From assembly GCA_963732355.1 (NCBI GenBank), contig CAVSZD010000007.1, positions 372,001-436,000 of the forward strand: a DNA stretch of 64,000 bases. Direction: 5' to 3'. The DNA comes from JADKAV01 sp963732355 (GTDB lineage: Bacteria > Actinomycetota > Actinomycetes > S36-B12 > UBA10799). Each line of letters starts with the position of its first letter. Position 1 is the first letter of the stretch. This document shows positions 25,178 to 33,756 of the stretch, piece by piece. Position numbers and translations under genes: made by a program. Under the pieces are notes generated by a model. It was not told the origin of the DNA. It saw nothing but the letters and a program-made list of their open reading frames with translations, and ran no database searches.

Positions 25178-26425
25178 GTGACCGTCACACGCGCCTACAT
25201 CGCCCGGCTTCGCGGCTCGGCGGTGTTCGACCCCAACGGGGAACAACTGGGCAAAGTGCGCGATTTCGTCGTGATCCTGCGCCATGGCACGGCCGCACCC
25301 AGGCTTGTGGGCCTGGTCGTGGAGGTGGGAGCCCGGCGCCGCATCTTCCTACCCATCACCCGCGTGACGAAGATCGACGTCGGTCAGATCGTGTCGACCG
25401 GTGTGCTGGATCTGCGCCGCTTCAAGTTGCGCCCCGGGGAGACGCTGGCTATCGGGGAACTCTTCGACCGAACCGGGACTCTGCGCTCCACCGGGGAAGG
25501 TGTCAAGATCCTCGACCTGGCAATGCAGCAGAACGCCCACCGGGACTGGGAGATCTCCCAGGCGTATGTACGTGGCGGGGGCAGGGGGATCGGACGTCGC
25601 GGACAGACCCGCGTGGTCCAGTGGAGCGACCTGTCCGGCGTGGGGCTCGTCGAGGAGGACCAGGCAGTGGAGTCGATGCTTGCCTCCCTGGTCGAACTGC
25701 GTCCAGCCGATGTGGCCAACGTCCTGCACGACCTGCCTGAGAAGCGCAGGCTGGAAGTGGCACGGGCTCTGGACGACGAGCGACTTGCCGACGTCCTTGA
25801 GGAGATGGCCGAACACGACGCGGTGCAGATCATGAACGCCTTGGAGTCTGAGCGGGCGGCCGACGTCCTCGAGGAGATGGACCCGGACGACGCCGTCGAC
25901 CTGCTCAGCGACCTGGCCCCCGAACAGGCACGGCGACTGCTTGAACTGGTGGAACCCGAGGACGCCGAGGACTTGCGCCGCCTGCTTCGCTACGACGAGC
26001 TCTCCGCCGGCGGCATGATGAGTCCGGATCCGGTCATTGTGGGCGCCGACGCCACAGTGGCCGAAGCTCTCGCACAAATCCGTAACCCCGACCTGTCGCC
26101 CGCGCTGGCCTCCCAGGTGTACGTCGTGCGCCCGCCCATGCAGACGCCCACCGGCAAGTTCCTGGGCGTCGTGCACTGGCAGCGCCTCCTGCGTGAGCCC
26201 CCCAGCGACCTGGTCTCCCGGGCCATCGACAAGGACCTCGAACCGCTGCCGCCGGACTCGCCCCTTCCGATGTTGACAAGGTACTTCGCGGCGTACAACC
26301 TGGTGGCGGTTCCCATCGTTGACGACGCGAACCATCTGGTCGGCGCGGTCACAGTGGACGACCTGTTGGACCACCTGCTCGGCGAGAACTGGCGTGATCA
26401 ATCCTCTGGGCTCGCCAATGAGTGA
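25178..26425 (+). CDS. MgtE N-domain plus CBS-domain protein without transporter domain
   Basis: 415 residues. Residues ~1-110 contain a PRC-barrel-like stretch (GSAVFDPNGEQLGKVRDFVV). Residues ~165-280 are the MgtE intracellular N-domain of helical repeats (LRPADVANVLHDLPE, ADVLEEMDPDDAVDLLSDL). Residues ~280-405 are a CBS pair (GGMMSPDPVIVGADATVAEAL, VAVPIVDDANHLVGAVTVDDLL). No membrane helices follow, so it holds the Mg2+-sensing half of MgtE only and is probably a soluble regulator. Its stop overlaps the DUF1003 start by 8 bp, suggesting a shared role in membrane ion handling (inference). Context matches mycobacterial Rv1232c. Confidence 0.87.
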   Translation: MTVTRAYIARLRGSAVFDPNGEQLGKVRDFVVILRHGTAAPRLVGLVVEVGARRRIFLPITRVTKIDVGQIVSTGVLDLRRFKLRPGETLAIGELFDRTGTLRSTGEGVKILDLAMQQNAHRDWEISQAYVRGGGRGIGRRGQTRVVQWSDLSGVGLVEEDQAVESMLASLVELRPADVANVLHDLPEKRRLEVARALDDERLADVLEEMAEHDAVQIMNALESERAADVLEEMDPDDAVDLLSDLAPEQARRLLELVEPEDAEDLRRLLRYDELSAGGMMSPDPVIVGADATVAEALAQIRNPDLSPALASQVYVVRPPMQTPTGKFLGVVHWQRLLREPPSDLVSRAIDKDLEPLPPDSPLPMLTRYFAAYNLVAVPIVDDANHLVGAVTVDDLLDHLLGENWRDQSSGLANE

Positions 26426-26888
26426 GCGCAGCAGTCTGGATCAGCCGGCCCGCGGACGACCTTCGATCAAACCGTCATTCGCCCCCGAGACGTTCGGGAA
26501 GGTGTCCGAACGGGTGGCGCGCTTCCTGGGTTCCTGGCGCTTCATCGCGTACATGACCGGGCTGATCGCTGCCTGGGTCGTCTACAACATCGTCTCCAGC
26601 AGCGCAGTCGACCCCTACCCCTTCATCTTCTTGACACTGCTGCTCAGCCTGCAGGCCTCCTACGCCGCACCACTGATCCTGCTGGCCCAGAACCGGCAGG
26701 ACGACCGTGACCGTGTGCAGATCAAGGAGGACCGCGAGCGCACAGAACGGCTCATAGCCGACACCGAGTACCTCGCACGGGAGATCGCCGCCCTGCGCAT
26801 CGGCCTGGGTGAGGTAGTCACCCGCGACTACCTGCGCCGCGAGTTGCGCGACCTGATCGACGACCTCGAGCGCGACGACCAGACCTGA
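26418..26888 (+). CDS. DUF1003 family membrane protein
   Basis: 156 residues from ATG 26418, inside the last codons of the MgtE-N/CBS gene. Core features are SWRFIAYMTGLIAAWVVYNIV and the second helix FIFLTLLLSLQASYAAPLILLAQNRQ with the DUF1003 hallmark ASYAAPLILLAQNRQ, followed by a charged helical tail (DRDRVQIKEDRERTERLIAD) that is probably a coiled coil. Function unknown. The overlap with the upstream gene points to obligate co-translation. Confidence 0.9.
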   Translation: MSERSSLDQPARGRPSIKPSFAPETFGKVSERVARFLGSWRFIAYMTGLIAAWVVYNIVSSSAVDPYPFIFLTLLLSLQASYAAPLILLAQNRQDDRDRVQIKEDRERTERLIADTEYLAREIAALRIGLGEVVTRDYLRRELRDLIDDLERDDQT

Positions 26889-26916
26889 GCCCCGCAGCAC
26901 GTCGGGGACCGCCTCG

Positions 26917-26922
26917 TACGAT
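26917..26922 (+). promoter_or_regulatory. Predicted leaderless -10 box of mrp
   Basis: TACGAT, 6 nt before ATG 26929. Confidence 0.6.
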
Positions 26923-26928
26923 TGGGAC

Positions 26929-28059
26929 ATGTCCCTTCCCGATGCGATCACCGCAGCGCTGGCCACCGTCGAGGATCCTGAGATCCGCCGCCCCATTACC
27001 GAGTTGGGAATGGTCAAATCGGTGGCCGTCGATGCCGACGGACTGGCACACGTCGAGGTATACCTGACGATCGCAGCCTGCCCGATGCAGGACACCCTGC
27101 GCGAACGAATCGAACGCGCAGTGGCGGGGGTCCCGGGGGTGCGGGGCGTCGCCCTGAGTTTCGATGTGATGAGCGAGGAGCAGCGCAAGGGTTTGCGCGA
27201 GATGTTGCAGGGCCCGCAGAAGGAGAACCCCTTCGACCGGCCCGGGAACCTGACCAAGATCATCGCGGTTGCCTCGGGCAAAGGTGGCGTCGGCAAGTCG
27301 TCGGTCACTGCGAACCTCGCCGTGCAGTTGGCGGCTATGGGCAACAAGGTCGGGCTCATCGACGCCGACATCTACGGTCACTCCATCCCCCGACTGCTCG
27401 GGGTGACCAGTCCTCCGACCGTGGTCGAAGGCATGCTCATGCCGCCGCAGGCCTACGGGGTGACGACCATTTCGGTGCTGCCGTTCAAGTCCGGCGGCAA
27501 CAGCCAGGCCGTCGCCTTCCGCGGGCCGATGCTGCATCGGGCCCTCAACCAGTTCCTCACCGATGTGTACTGGGGGGACCTGGACTGGCTGCTTCTGGAC
27601 CTGCCACCCGGCACGGGGGACGTGGCCATCTCCGTGGCGCAGTTACTTCCACGTGCCGAGATCCTGGTGGTGACCACCCCGCAGGTGGCCGCCGCCGAGG
27701 TTGCCGTGCGTGCCGGCATGCTCAGCGAGTACACCAACCAGCGGGTCATGGGCGTGGTCGAGAACATGAGTGCGTTCCCCTGCCCGCACTGCGGGGAACC
27801 GATGGACCTGTTTGGTGCCGGTGGCGGCGAGATCGTGTCAAAACAACTGAGCGCGTCGCTTAAGACTGAAGTGCCGCTACTGGGGAAGATCCCCTTCGAC
27901 GTTCGACTGCGCGAAGGCGGCGACCAGGGCCGACCCTTGGTCCTCGACGTGCCCGACGCACCGGCTTCTGCGGCAATCCGGGACATCGCCGATCGATTCG
28001 CCGCCAAACCCCGGGGCCTGGCCGGTTTGAACCTGGGGATCTCGCCGGTCGCCAGATAA
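26929..28059 (+). CDS. mrp: Mrp/ApbC-type Fe-S cluster carrier ATPase
   Basis: 376 residues. An N-terminal MIP18/DUF59 domain (~1-95; VEDPEIRRPITELGMV) precedes the deviant Walker A ASGKGGVGKSS (about residues 114-124), then IDADIYGHSIPRLLG and LLLDLPPGTGD. The cysteine pair FPCPHCG near residues 284-287 is the metal-cluster ligand motif of the Mrp/Nbp35 family. Such proteins carry and hand over [4Fe-4S] clusters. Conserved position before tatB and htrA in actinobacteria. Confidence 0.94.
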   Translation: MSLPDAITAALATVEDPEIRRPITELGMVKSVAVDADGLAHVEVYLTIAACPMQDTLRERIERAVAGVPGVRGVALSFDVMSEEQRKGLREMLQGPQKENPFDRPGNLTKIIAVASGKGGVGKSSVTANLAVQLAAMGNKVGLIDADIYGHSIPRLLGVTSPPTVVEGMLMPPQAYGVTTISVLPFKSGGNSQAVAFRGPMLHRALNQFLTDVYWGDLDWLLLDLPPGTGDVAISVAQLLPRAEILVVTTPQVAAAEVAVRAGMLSEYTNQRVMGVVENMSAFPCPHCGEPMDLFGAGGGEIVSKQLSASLKTEVPLLGKIPFDVRLREGGDQGRPLVLDVPDAPASAAIRDIADRFAAKPRGLAGLNLGISPVAR

Positions 28060-28173
28060 CAGGGCTGCCAGCCAGGAAGCCAACCGGCGTGCCTTTCGGT
28101 GACAGAACGCCCACTGAATCGACCGATGCTCACCCAAACCCAGACGGCTTGGCCTGAAGCCGGTTCGCGCGAC

Positions 28174-28482
28174 TCAGGTCGCGTTCGGGTCGATCGGCGA
28201 GGAAGCGGGCTTCTGGTCGGGCTTGGCCGGTGAATCGATCGGCTCGGTCAGCGAGGACAGCATCCGCTTGGGGTGCAGATCGGCCAAGGACTGCAGATCC
28301 TTGGTCACCGAGCTGAGGTCCGCGGAATCCCCCAGTTGCGCGCGAGCCGCACCCGCCGTCTCACGCGCCTTGGCCACAAAACGTCCGGCGCTGGCTGCTG
28401 CACCGGGCAACTTGTCCGGGCCGAACACCAGCAGGGCGAGCAGGCCGAGTACCAGCAACTCGCCCAGGCCGATGTCGAACAC
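28174..28482 (-). CDS. tatB: Sec-independent translocase subunit TatB
   Basis: 102 residues. One N-terminal membrane helix (MFDIGLGELLVLGLLALLVFGPDKLP) carries the TatA/B family Glu and the FGP hinge, followed by an amphipathic helix (AASAGRFVAKARETAGAARA) and a Pro-rich tail. The MFDIG beginning is typical of TatB rather than TatA. It would form the twin-arginine substrate receptor with TatC, which is not in this window. GTG start with TACTCT 6 nt upstream, directly downstream of the HtrA gene. Confidence 0.9.
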   Translation of the reverse strand: MFDIGLGELLVLGLLALLVFGPDKLPGAAASAGRFVAKARETAGAARAQLGDSADLSSVTKDLQSLADLHPKRMLSSLTEPIDSPAKPDQKPASSPIDPNAT

Positions 28483-28488
28483 CCCTCC

Positions 28489-28494
28489 AGAGTA
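28489..28494 (-). promoter_or_regulatory. Predicted leaderless -10 box of tatB
   Basis: TACTCT on the minus strand, 6 nt before the GTG start. The box lies just outside the htrA stop codon. Confidence 0.5.
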
Positions 28495-28496
28495 CG

Positions 28497-29945
28497 TCAG
28501 CGCTGGCCGAGGGTGACCTGTATCTCTTTGCCGCTCTCCAGAGTCAGCGTGATCTTGTCGCCAGGAGCGTTGTTACGGATGTCGGTGATGAGCGCCACTG
28601 CGTCATCGACACGCTCGCCGTTGACAGCCACGATCACGTCACCGTCCTGCAGCCCTGCCGCCTGCGCTGGGCCACCGGCCGTGACTGCCTGGACCCGGGC
28701 ACCCTGACCAGAGAAGTTGAAGTCGATCTCAGCTCCGATGATCGGCGTAGATGCCTCACCTGTGCGGATGAGTTCCTGGGAGATCCGGTTCGCGGTGTTC
28801 ATCGGGATGGCGAAGCCCAGGCCGATACTCCCGGCCTGACCGTCTGAACCCGTGCTCAACGAGGCGATCGCCGAGTTGACGCCGATCACCTGGCCCTCGG
28901 AGTTGACCAGGGGGCCTCCGGAGTTGCCCGGGTTGATCGGCGCGTCGGTCTGAATGGCGCTGATGAACGAGGTCTCGCCGCCCGAGTCGCCGCCTGCGGT
29001 GACCGGACGGTCCAGCGCGCTGACGATACCGCTGGTAACAGTGCCCTCAAGGCCGAGCGGCGAACCGATGGCGATCGCCTGGTCGCCGACCTTGACACTC
29101 TCGGAATCCCCGATGACCACCGGGGTGAGACCTGCGCGGTCGATCTTCACCACAGCCAAGTCGTAGTCGGCATTGCGGCCCACGAGTTCGCCCGGCAGCC
29201 GAGTCCCGTCCTTGAGGACGACCTCGATCGTGCCACTGTCGGCAGCTGCTTCGATGACGTGGTTGTTGGTGAGGATGTAGCCGTCCTCACTGACGACGAA
29301 TCCAGACCCCGAGCCCGCTTGTCCGCTGCCTGTCACCTCGAGCGACACCACACTGGGCAGCACCGCCTCGGCGATCGCGGCGATCGAGCCGTCCGCACGC
29401 GGGGACAACCCCTCCGGACTGCTGGGTGAATTGACGGACACCGAGGAGGTGGTGCCTGAGTCACTGGCCAGTTCGTAGCCGAGGGCCCCTCCGCCGAGGC
29501 CAGCCAGCAGCCCGGTGATCGCAGCGATCGCCACGTACTTGCCGGCACCACCGGACTTCGCCGGCTGTGCCGGTGGCTGTGGGGGAGCTCCGGGCGGTGG
29601 GGGCAGGTACCCGTCCGGGCCCGGGGTCGGCCACTGGGTGGCCGGCTCGGGAGCCTGGTTGTATTGCGGGTACGTCGTGGTCTGGGCGTATGGCTGGTCG
29701 GGGTTGAGGACCTGAGTGCTGTGGTCCGGAGCCGGCCACTGCCCCGGGTCCGCCGTTGGCCGGGCGTCGGCGGCTTGGTCGAAAGGCCACTGCTGCGTGG
29801 GCTCGGGAGCAGACCATTGGGCTGAGGGGTCCGGGGGTGAGGTCGGTGCAGCCCCATTGGAGGGATCGACGGCCTGACCAACCTCGGGGGCGGTATCGCC
29901 AGGCACCTCGGACGGACCGCCCGGCGCAACGTCGTCGTTCGACAT
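28497..29945 (-). CDS. HtrA/DegP-type membrane-anchored serine protease with PDZ domain
   Basis: 482 residues. The cytoplasmic N-terminus is low complexity (Pro/Gln/Trp-rich, repeated QWP motifs) to ~130. A single membrane helix (~133-158) follows, then a trypsin-like domain with His in LTNNHVIEA (~228), Asp in DYDLAVVKID (~260) and Ser in NPGNSGGPL (~338). The last ~85 residues are a PDZ domain (GARVQAVTAGGPAQ, GLQDGDVIVAVNGE). It is expected to degrade or chaperone misfolded envelope proteins, like mycobacterial HtrA next to sigE and tatB. Start ATG 29945 has AGGAGT 5 nt upstream; the longer frame to 29978 does not. Confidence 0.92.
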   Translation of the reverse strand: MSNDDVAPGGPSEVPGDTAPEVGQAVDPSNGAAPTSPPDPSAQWSAPEPTQQWPFDQAADARPTADPGQWPAPDHSTQVLNPDQPYAQTTTYPQYNQAPEPATQWPTPGPDGYLPPPPGAPPQPPAQPAKSGGAGKYVAIAAITGLLAGLGGGALGYELASDSGTTSSVSVNSPSSPEGLSPRADGSIAAIAEAVLPSVVSLEVTGSGQAGSGSGFVVSEDGYILTNNHVIEAAADSGTIEVVLKDGTRLPGELVGRNADYDLAVVKIDRAGLTPVVIGDSESVKVGDQAIAIGSPLGLEGTVTSGIVSALDRPVTAGGDSGGETSFISAIQTDAPINPGNSGGPLVNSEGQVIGVNSAIASLSTGSDGQAGSIGLGFAIPMNTANRISQELIRTGEASTPIIGAEIDFNFSGQGARVQAVTAGGPAQAAGLQDGDVIVAVNGERVDDAVALITDIRNNAPGDKITLTLESGKEIQVTLGQR

Positions 29946-30123
29946 CTGTGACTCCTCATGGTCCACGAATGAACTCACGGTAACCCTCTCCCTAGTTGAA
30001 CTCGCACTTCAGGATGGGCTACCGCGGCGCCGACTGGAAGCCAGTACGGGTTAGGGGTATGTCAAAGACATGTAATCGGGCGAAAACCGCAGGAGGGGCA
30101 CGCGGGCGTCTGCACTGGGCCGG

Positions 30124-30129
30124 TACTGT
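30124..30129 (+). promoter_or_regulatory. Predicted leaderless -10 box of the O-methyltransferase gene
   Basis: TACTGT, 7 nt before ATG 30137. Confidence 0.55.
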
Positions 30130-30136
30130 CGTGGTC

Positions 30137-30742
30137 ATGGATTCCACCAGCGTCAACGCGAAGGATCTGCTGACCTTCTGCGAGAACTGGAACACCGCCA
30201 ACCTCACCGCCGAGTCGACAACTGTGAAGGCCAGCGTGCTGCGCCTGTTGTCCTTGTGCGCAGCGTTGACCAATGCCGCGGCCGCGGTCGAGGTCGGCTC
30301 GCACAACGGGAGCACCGGCCTGGCGCTGTTCGAAGGCATGGCCGAGGACGGAATCCTGACCTCGGTTGAGCCCGATCCGGAGCAGTTGCGCCTGGCGAAG
30401 GAGAACTTCGTGGCGGCTGACGTTTCCCACGCCCGGACCAGGTTGATCGCAGCGGACCCGCACGAGGTGCTCACGCGTCTCACCGATGGCCACTACGACC
30501 TGTTCCTGTCCGCCGACAAGCCGGCGGATCACGCGGCGTTCGCAGAGCAGGCTGAACGCCTCCTTCGTCCCGGTGGCATCGCGATCTTCTTGGACGTCGC
30601 CGACGCCGCCGACCCGGCCAAGCGCGAGCCCGACCAACTGGCCGTGCGGCAGTTCACCGAGTCGATGCAGAACGACGAGCGGTGGCTCACCACTTTGCTG
30701 CCAGTGGCCGACGGAGTCCTGATCGCGGTCCTGCGCCCCTAA
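30137..30742 (+). CDS. SAM-dependent O-methyltransferase (Rv1220c type)
   Basis: 201 residues from ATG 30137. The Rossmann-type SAM motif is AVEVGSHNGSTGLALFEGM, followed by LTSVEPDPEQLRLAKENF (acidic loop end) and DLFLSADKPADH. The layout matches catechol/caffeoyl-CoA-type O-methyltransferases, though the metal-binding Asp set cannot be confirmed by eye. The substrate is unknown. Divergent from htrA, as in mycobacteria, and converging on pepA with a 4-bp overlap of stops. The in-frame extension to 29996 was rejected as non-coding leader. Confidence 0.85.
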   Translation: MDSTSVNAKDLLTFCENWNTANLTAESTTVKASVLRLLSLCAALTNAAAAVEVGSHNGSTGLALFEGMAEDGILTSVEPDPEQLRLAKENFVAADVSHARTRLIAADPHEVLTRLTDGHYDLFLSADKPADHAAFAEQAERLLRPGGIAIFLDVADAADPAKREPDQLAVRQFTESMQNDERWLTTLLPVADGVLIAVLRP

Positions 30743-32052
30743 TAGCGCGGGCCGTCGGCCAACCAGCGACGCAGAAGTTCCACTCCGAAGCCTGTCGCGC
30801 CCAACTGACGCAAGCCCGCATTGACGGTGGAGCGAGCAGGTCCTGCGATGTCCAGATGCGCCCACGGCACATCGGCCACGAACGCCTGCAGATACAAGGC
30901 GGCAGTGATGGAGCCCGCCCCCACGTTCCTCGTGGGGATATGGCAACGGTCGGCCACCTGCGAGGCCAAGGAATCGCGATAACCCTCCCACAAAGGCATG
31001 GGCCACACCCGGTCGCCGGTTGCTGCGCCGGCTCGGACCAAAGCACCGGTCAATCGACTGCGGTTCGCGTACAGGGCCGCGTACTCCCGAGACAGCGCCA
31101 GCGTGGCGGCGCCGGTGAGCGTCGCCAGATCGACGATCACATCAGGCGAGTGTTCCTGGCGGGTGTACGCAAGCAGATCTGCGAGTACGAGACGACCTTC
31201 GGCATCGGTGTTGAGCACCTCCGAGGTCTGGCCATCGACGTGGGTGATCACATCGCCGGGCCGGTAGGAGCTCCCACCGAATGCATTCTCGGCAAGCCCC
31301 ACCACGATCGTGAGGTCGGCATCCGGGGGCGCTATCGGCAGAACCGAGAGCACCGCAGCGGCACCGGCCATGTCGGTCTTCATCAGCGCCATCGACTCAC
31401 GCGGTTTCAGCGACAGGCCGCCTGAGTCGTAGGTGATGCCTTTGCCGATGAGGCCAACACGCGGGCCTTGGCCCGGGCGCCTGAGCACGACGACCCGCGG
31501 GGGCGAAACCGATCCCTGTCCGACTGCCAGCACGCCGCCGAAGCCACCTGCGCGCAGCTGGGGAACGCCCAACACTTCGATGTCGGCTCCGACTTTCTTC
31601 GCAAGCTGACGCGCCCGAGCCACCATCCACGCGGGGTTCTTGGTGTTCGAAGGGGTGTTTCCCAGTTCCCTGGCACCGAGAACGGCCCGGGCGCGGCCCA
31701 CCTGTTCATCGATCTCGGGAGCGGTCGGTGGCACGAGCAGGGTGCGCGTTTCCAAGCCCGGTCCGCCGACGGTCGCACCCAGCATCCAGCCCCGGACGAA
31801 CTCCTGCAGCTCCCCTTCGCGAGCAGGGCTGGTGAACCCGAGCGTGCCCGGCGGTACCCGACGCACGATCGACGCGCCCAACTCGGCCCAATCGCGCGGC
31901 TGCGCGCAAACAGCCAGCCAGTGCCGGTCACCGTCTGCCTGCAGGAGCACCTCACCCTTTGCGGGGACAAGTGCCTCGGGCAGAACCAGGGCGTCACGGC
32001 CCAGGATGACCAGCCGCCCGTCCGGTTCGGCGGCGCTGCGCAAGACCTTCAT
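30739..32052 (-). CDS. pepA: Leucyl aminopeptidase (M17)
   Basis: 437 residues. The C-terminal catalytic half has IGKGITYDSGGLSLKP (metal-binding Lys and Asp), MKTDMAGAAAVL and the family signature NTDAEGRLVLADLL, with two-zinc ligands. It removes N-terminal residues from cytosolic peptides. The N-terminal domain is divergent, as usual. ATG 32052 follows TACGGT by 6 nt; the frame extends to 32088 without a start signal. Confidence 0.92.
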   Translation of the reverse strand: MKVLRSAAEPDGRLVILGRDALVLPEALVPAKGEVLLQADGDRHWLAVCAQPRDWAELGASIVRRVPPGTLGFTSPAREGELQEFVRGWMLGATVGGPGLETRTLLVPPTAPEIDEQVGRARAVLGARELGNTPSNTKNPAWMVARARQLAKKVGADIEVLGVPQLRAGGFGGVLAVGQGSVSPPRVVVLRRPGQGPRVGLIGKGITYDSGGLSLKPRESMALMKTDMAGAAAVLSVLPIAPPDADLTIVVGLAENAFGGSSYRPGDVITHVDGQTSEVLNTDAEGRLVLADLLAYTRQEHSPDVIVDLATLTGAATLALSREYAALYANRSRLTGALVRAGAATGDRVWPMPLWEGYRDSLASQVADRCHIPTRNVGAGSITAALYLQAFVADVPWAHLDIAGPARSTVNAGLRQLGATGFGVELLRRWLADGPRY

Positions 32053-32058
32053 CGTCAC

Positions 32059-32064
32059 ACCGTA
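32059..32064 (-). promoter_or_regulatory. Predicted leaderless -10 box of pepA
   Basis: TACGGT on the minus strand, 6 nt before ATG 32052. Confidence 0.55.
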
Positions 32065-32090
32065 CCGACACCACGACAGGGCGGACATGA

Positions 32091-32128
32091 CGAAGCGGGC
32101 CCCACTGGTACAGCGAGACCCGCCTTCG
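32091..32128 (-). terminator. Hairpin downstream of the DUF3117 gene
   Basis: CGAAGCGGG (32091-32099) pairs with CCCGCCTTCG (32119-32128) with one bulged base; the loop is 19 nt. It lies 11 nt after the DUF3117 stop codon and just before the pepA promoter. There is no U-run, so termination is uncertain. Confidence 0.4.
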
Positions 32129-32139
32129 ACAATCCTGAA

Positions 32140-32304
32140 CTACCCGATGCTCTGCAAGAGCCCACCGAGTTCTTCAGCCTCCTCGCGGGAGATCTCAACG
32201 ACAAGCCGGCCGCCACCTTCAAGTGGAACGCGCATCACATACCCACGTCCCTCTTTGGTGACCTCCATAGGGCCATCACCCGTCCGCGGCTTCATGGCCG
32301 CCAT
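32140..32304 (-). CDS. DUF3117 family small protein
   Basis: 54 residues beginning MAAMKPRTGDGPMEVTKEG and continuing VMRVPLEGGGRLVVEISREEAEELG, the almost invariant actinobacterial DUF3117 protein (mycobacterial Rv1211 type). Compact beta-rich; function unknown. ATG 32304 has GGGGA 5 nt upstream; an in-frame extension to 32334 lacks such a signal. The strong conservation of such a short protein argues for an essential or regulatory contact. Confidence 0.92.
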   Translation of the reverse strand: MAAMKPRTGDGPMEVTKEGRGYVMRVPLEGGGRLVVEISREEAEELGGLLQSIG

Positions 32305-32503
32305 ATCGGTCCCCTTTCGTCGATCACAATCCATTTGCGTGCCCGCAACAGTGCGGAACTCACCAACACGCGTAGGGGTAGTCTATCCCGCAACGAGATC
32401 CAACGTGTGCCGCGTTCACCTATCCGCAGCAGTGGCCGGGCGGCGACTGGCGAACCTTCGCGAATCCTCGCAACGAGACGGCGTTACACGCTGATGCGCG
32501 CGG

Positions 32504-32824
32504 TCAGAGAGACTCACCCGGAGTTGGTGGCGGCGCGAAAGGGTTGTCTGGCGGTGGTAGTGATGCCGGGGTCACCGAGGCCGCTTCGAGTTCTGCGATG
32601 CGGTTGCGCAGGATCGCTAAAGCCTCGTCCACGTCATCCATCCGGTAGCCCCGAACAGCGACCGGGAATCGCAATTGATCCACATCAACAGGACTCGGAC
32701 GTTCAGGCAAACGCTGGATGTAGCGCTCGCGGGTGGGCTGAGGAACCTTGGGAAGCCGACCAGCGAGTACCAATCCGAAGGCCACGATCAACGCCAAAGC
32801 CAGAAGAGCGAAAAGCCAGGTCAT
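32504..32824 (-). CDS. DivIVA-domain membrane protein
   Basis: 106 residues. An N-terminal membrane helix (MTWLFALLALALIVAFGLVLAG) is followed by a DivIVA-like motif (LRFPVAVRGYRMDDVDEALAIL), a short coiled-coil stretch and a Pro-rich tail. DivIVA-type motifs bind at curved membranes and septa, so it may be a small polar or cell-envelope factor. It sits next to the FolP2-like gene, where mycobacteria also have gpgS; gpgS is absent here. Confidence 0.82.
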   Translation of the reverse strand: MTWLFALLALALIVAFGLVLAGRLPKVPQPTRERYIQRLPERPSPVDVDQLRFPVAVRGYRMDDVDEALAILRNRIAELEAASVTPASLPPPDNPFAPPPTPGESL

Positions 32825-32866
32825 GCGTGACTCCCTCCACCCGGCAGTACGACGGCTATTGATGAC

Positions 32867-32872
32867 TAGTCT
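32867..32872 (+). promoter_or_regulatory. Predicted leaderless -10 box of the FolP2-like gene
   Basis: TAGTCT, 8 nt before ATG 32881. Confidence 0.5.
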
Positions 32873-32880
32873 GGCACCCT

Positions 32881-33756
32881 ATGGACCGCCCACCACCTCT
32901 GGCATTCGGCCATCACCAATTCCCAGCAGACGAGCTGCTGGTGATGGCGATCATCAATCGGACTCCGGATTCCTTCTACGACAAAGGTGCGACCTACGCC
33001 CACGACGCCGCTCTGGACAGAGTTGATCAGGTCGTGGCACAGGGGGCCCAGATCGTGGACATCGGCGGGGTCAAGGCCGGTCCCGGGCAGATCGTCGACG
33101 CCGACGAGGAGAAGCGGCGGGTCGTGTCGTTTGTGGCGGAGGTGGCGTCCCGGCACCCCGATGTGGTGATCTCCGTGGACACGTGGCGCGCCGATGTCGG
33201 GGAGGCGGTGTGCCAGCAGGGCGCGACCTTGCTCAACGACGCCTGGGGTGGGCACGACCCGGGACTTGCCGAGGTAGCAGCGCGCTACGGCGTGGGCCTG
33301 GTGTGCACACACGCCGGTGGTCTTGCCCCGCGCACCCGTCCGCATCGCGTCTCGTATCCCGACGTCATGGCCGACGTGCTTGGCGATGTCCTGGTTGGGG
33401 CCAGACGAGCCGAATCGCTGGGGGTCCCCCGGCAGGGCATCCTCATCGACCCGGGCCACGACTTCGGCAAGAACACCCGGCACTCGTTGGAATGCACACG
33501 CCGACTACCCGAGATGGTCGCGTCCGGTTGGCCGGTCCTCGTGTCCTTGAGCAACAAGGACTTCGTCGGCGAGACCCTGGACCGACCGGTGGGCGAGAGA
33601 CTCGTCGGAACGCTGGCGACCACGGCGGTCTCGGCCTGGCTGGGAGCTCGGGTGTACCGCGTGCATGAGGTACCCGAGACCTTCGACGTGCTCCACATGG
33701 TGCAAGCCATCCAAGGAACCCGCCAGCCCGCGGTCAGTCGCCGGGGGCTGGCCTAA
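32881..33756 (+). CDS. folP2: FolP2-like dihydropteroate synthase homologue
   Basis: 291 residues with the pterin-binding TIM-barrel layout: MAIINRTPDSFYDKG (canonical NVTPDSFSDGG), GAQIVDIGGVKAGPG (canonical DIGGESTRPG), ISVDTWRADV, INDAWGG-like LLNDAWGGHD, ILIDPGHDFGK and YRVHEV. The STRPG substrate loop is changed to VKAGPG. Gene order (LOG-family gene, folP-like, DivIVA, DUF3117) matches mycobacterial folP2 (Rv1207), whose M. leprae homologue does not replace DHPS (literature memory). So folate synthesis should not be assumed. The stop overlaps the LOG-family gene's stop by 4 bp. Confidence 0.85.
   Translation: MDRPPPLAFGHHQFPADELLVMAIINRTPDSFYDKGATYAHDAALDRVDQVVAQGAQIVDIGGVKAGPGQIVDADEEKRRVVSFVAEVASRHPDVVISVDTWRADVGEAVCQQGATLLNDAWGGHDPGLAEVAARYGVGLVCTHAGGLAPRTRPHRVSYPDVMADVLGDVLVGARRAESLGVPRQGILIDPGHDFGKNTRHSLECTRRLPEMVASGWPVLVSLSNKDFVGETLDRPVGERLVGTLATTAVSAWLGARVYRVHEVPETFDVLHMVQAIQGTRQPAVSRRGLA

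Noticed and set aside
25349..26401. Minus-strand frame of 350 codons opposite the MgtE-N/CBS gene
   Set aside because: His/Val/Gly-rich with no domain. The plus strand shows CBS and MgtE motifs and a leaderless promoter.
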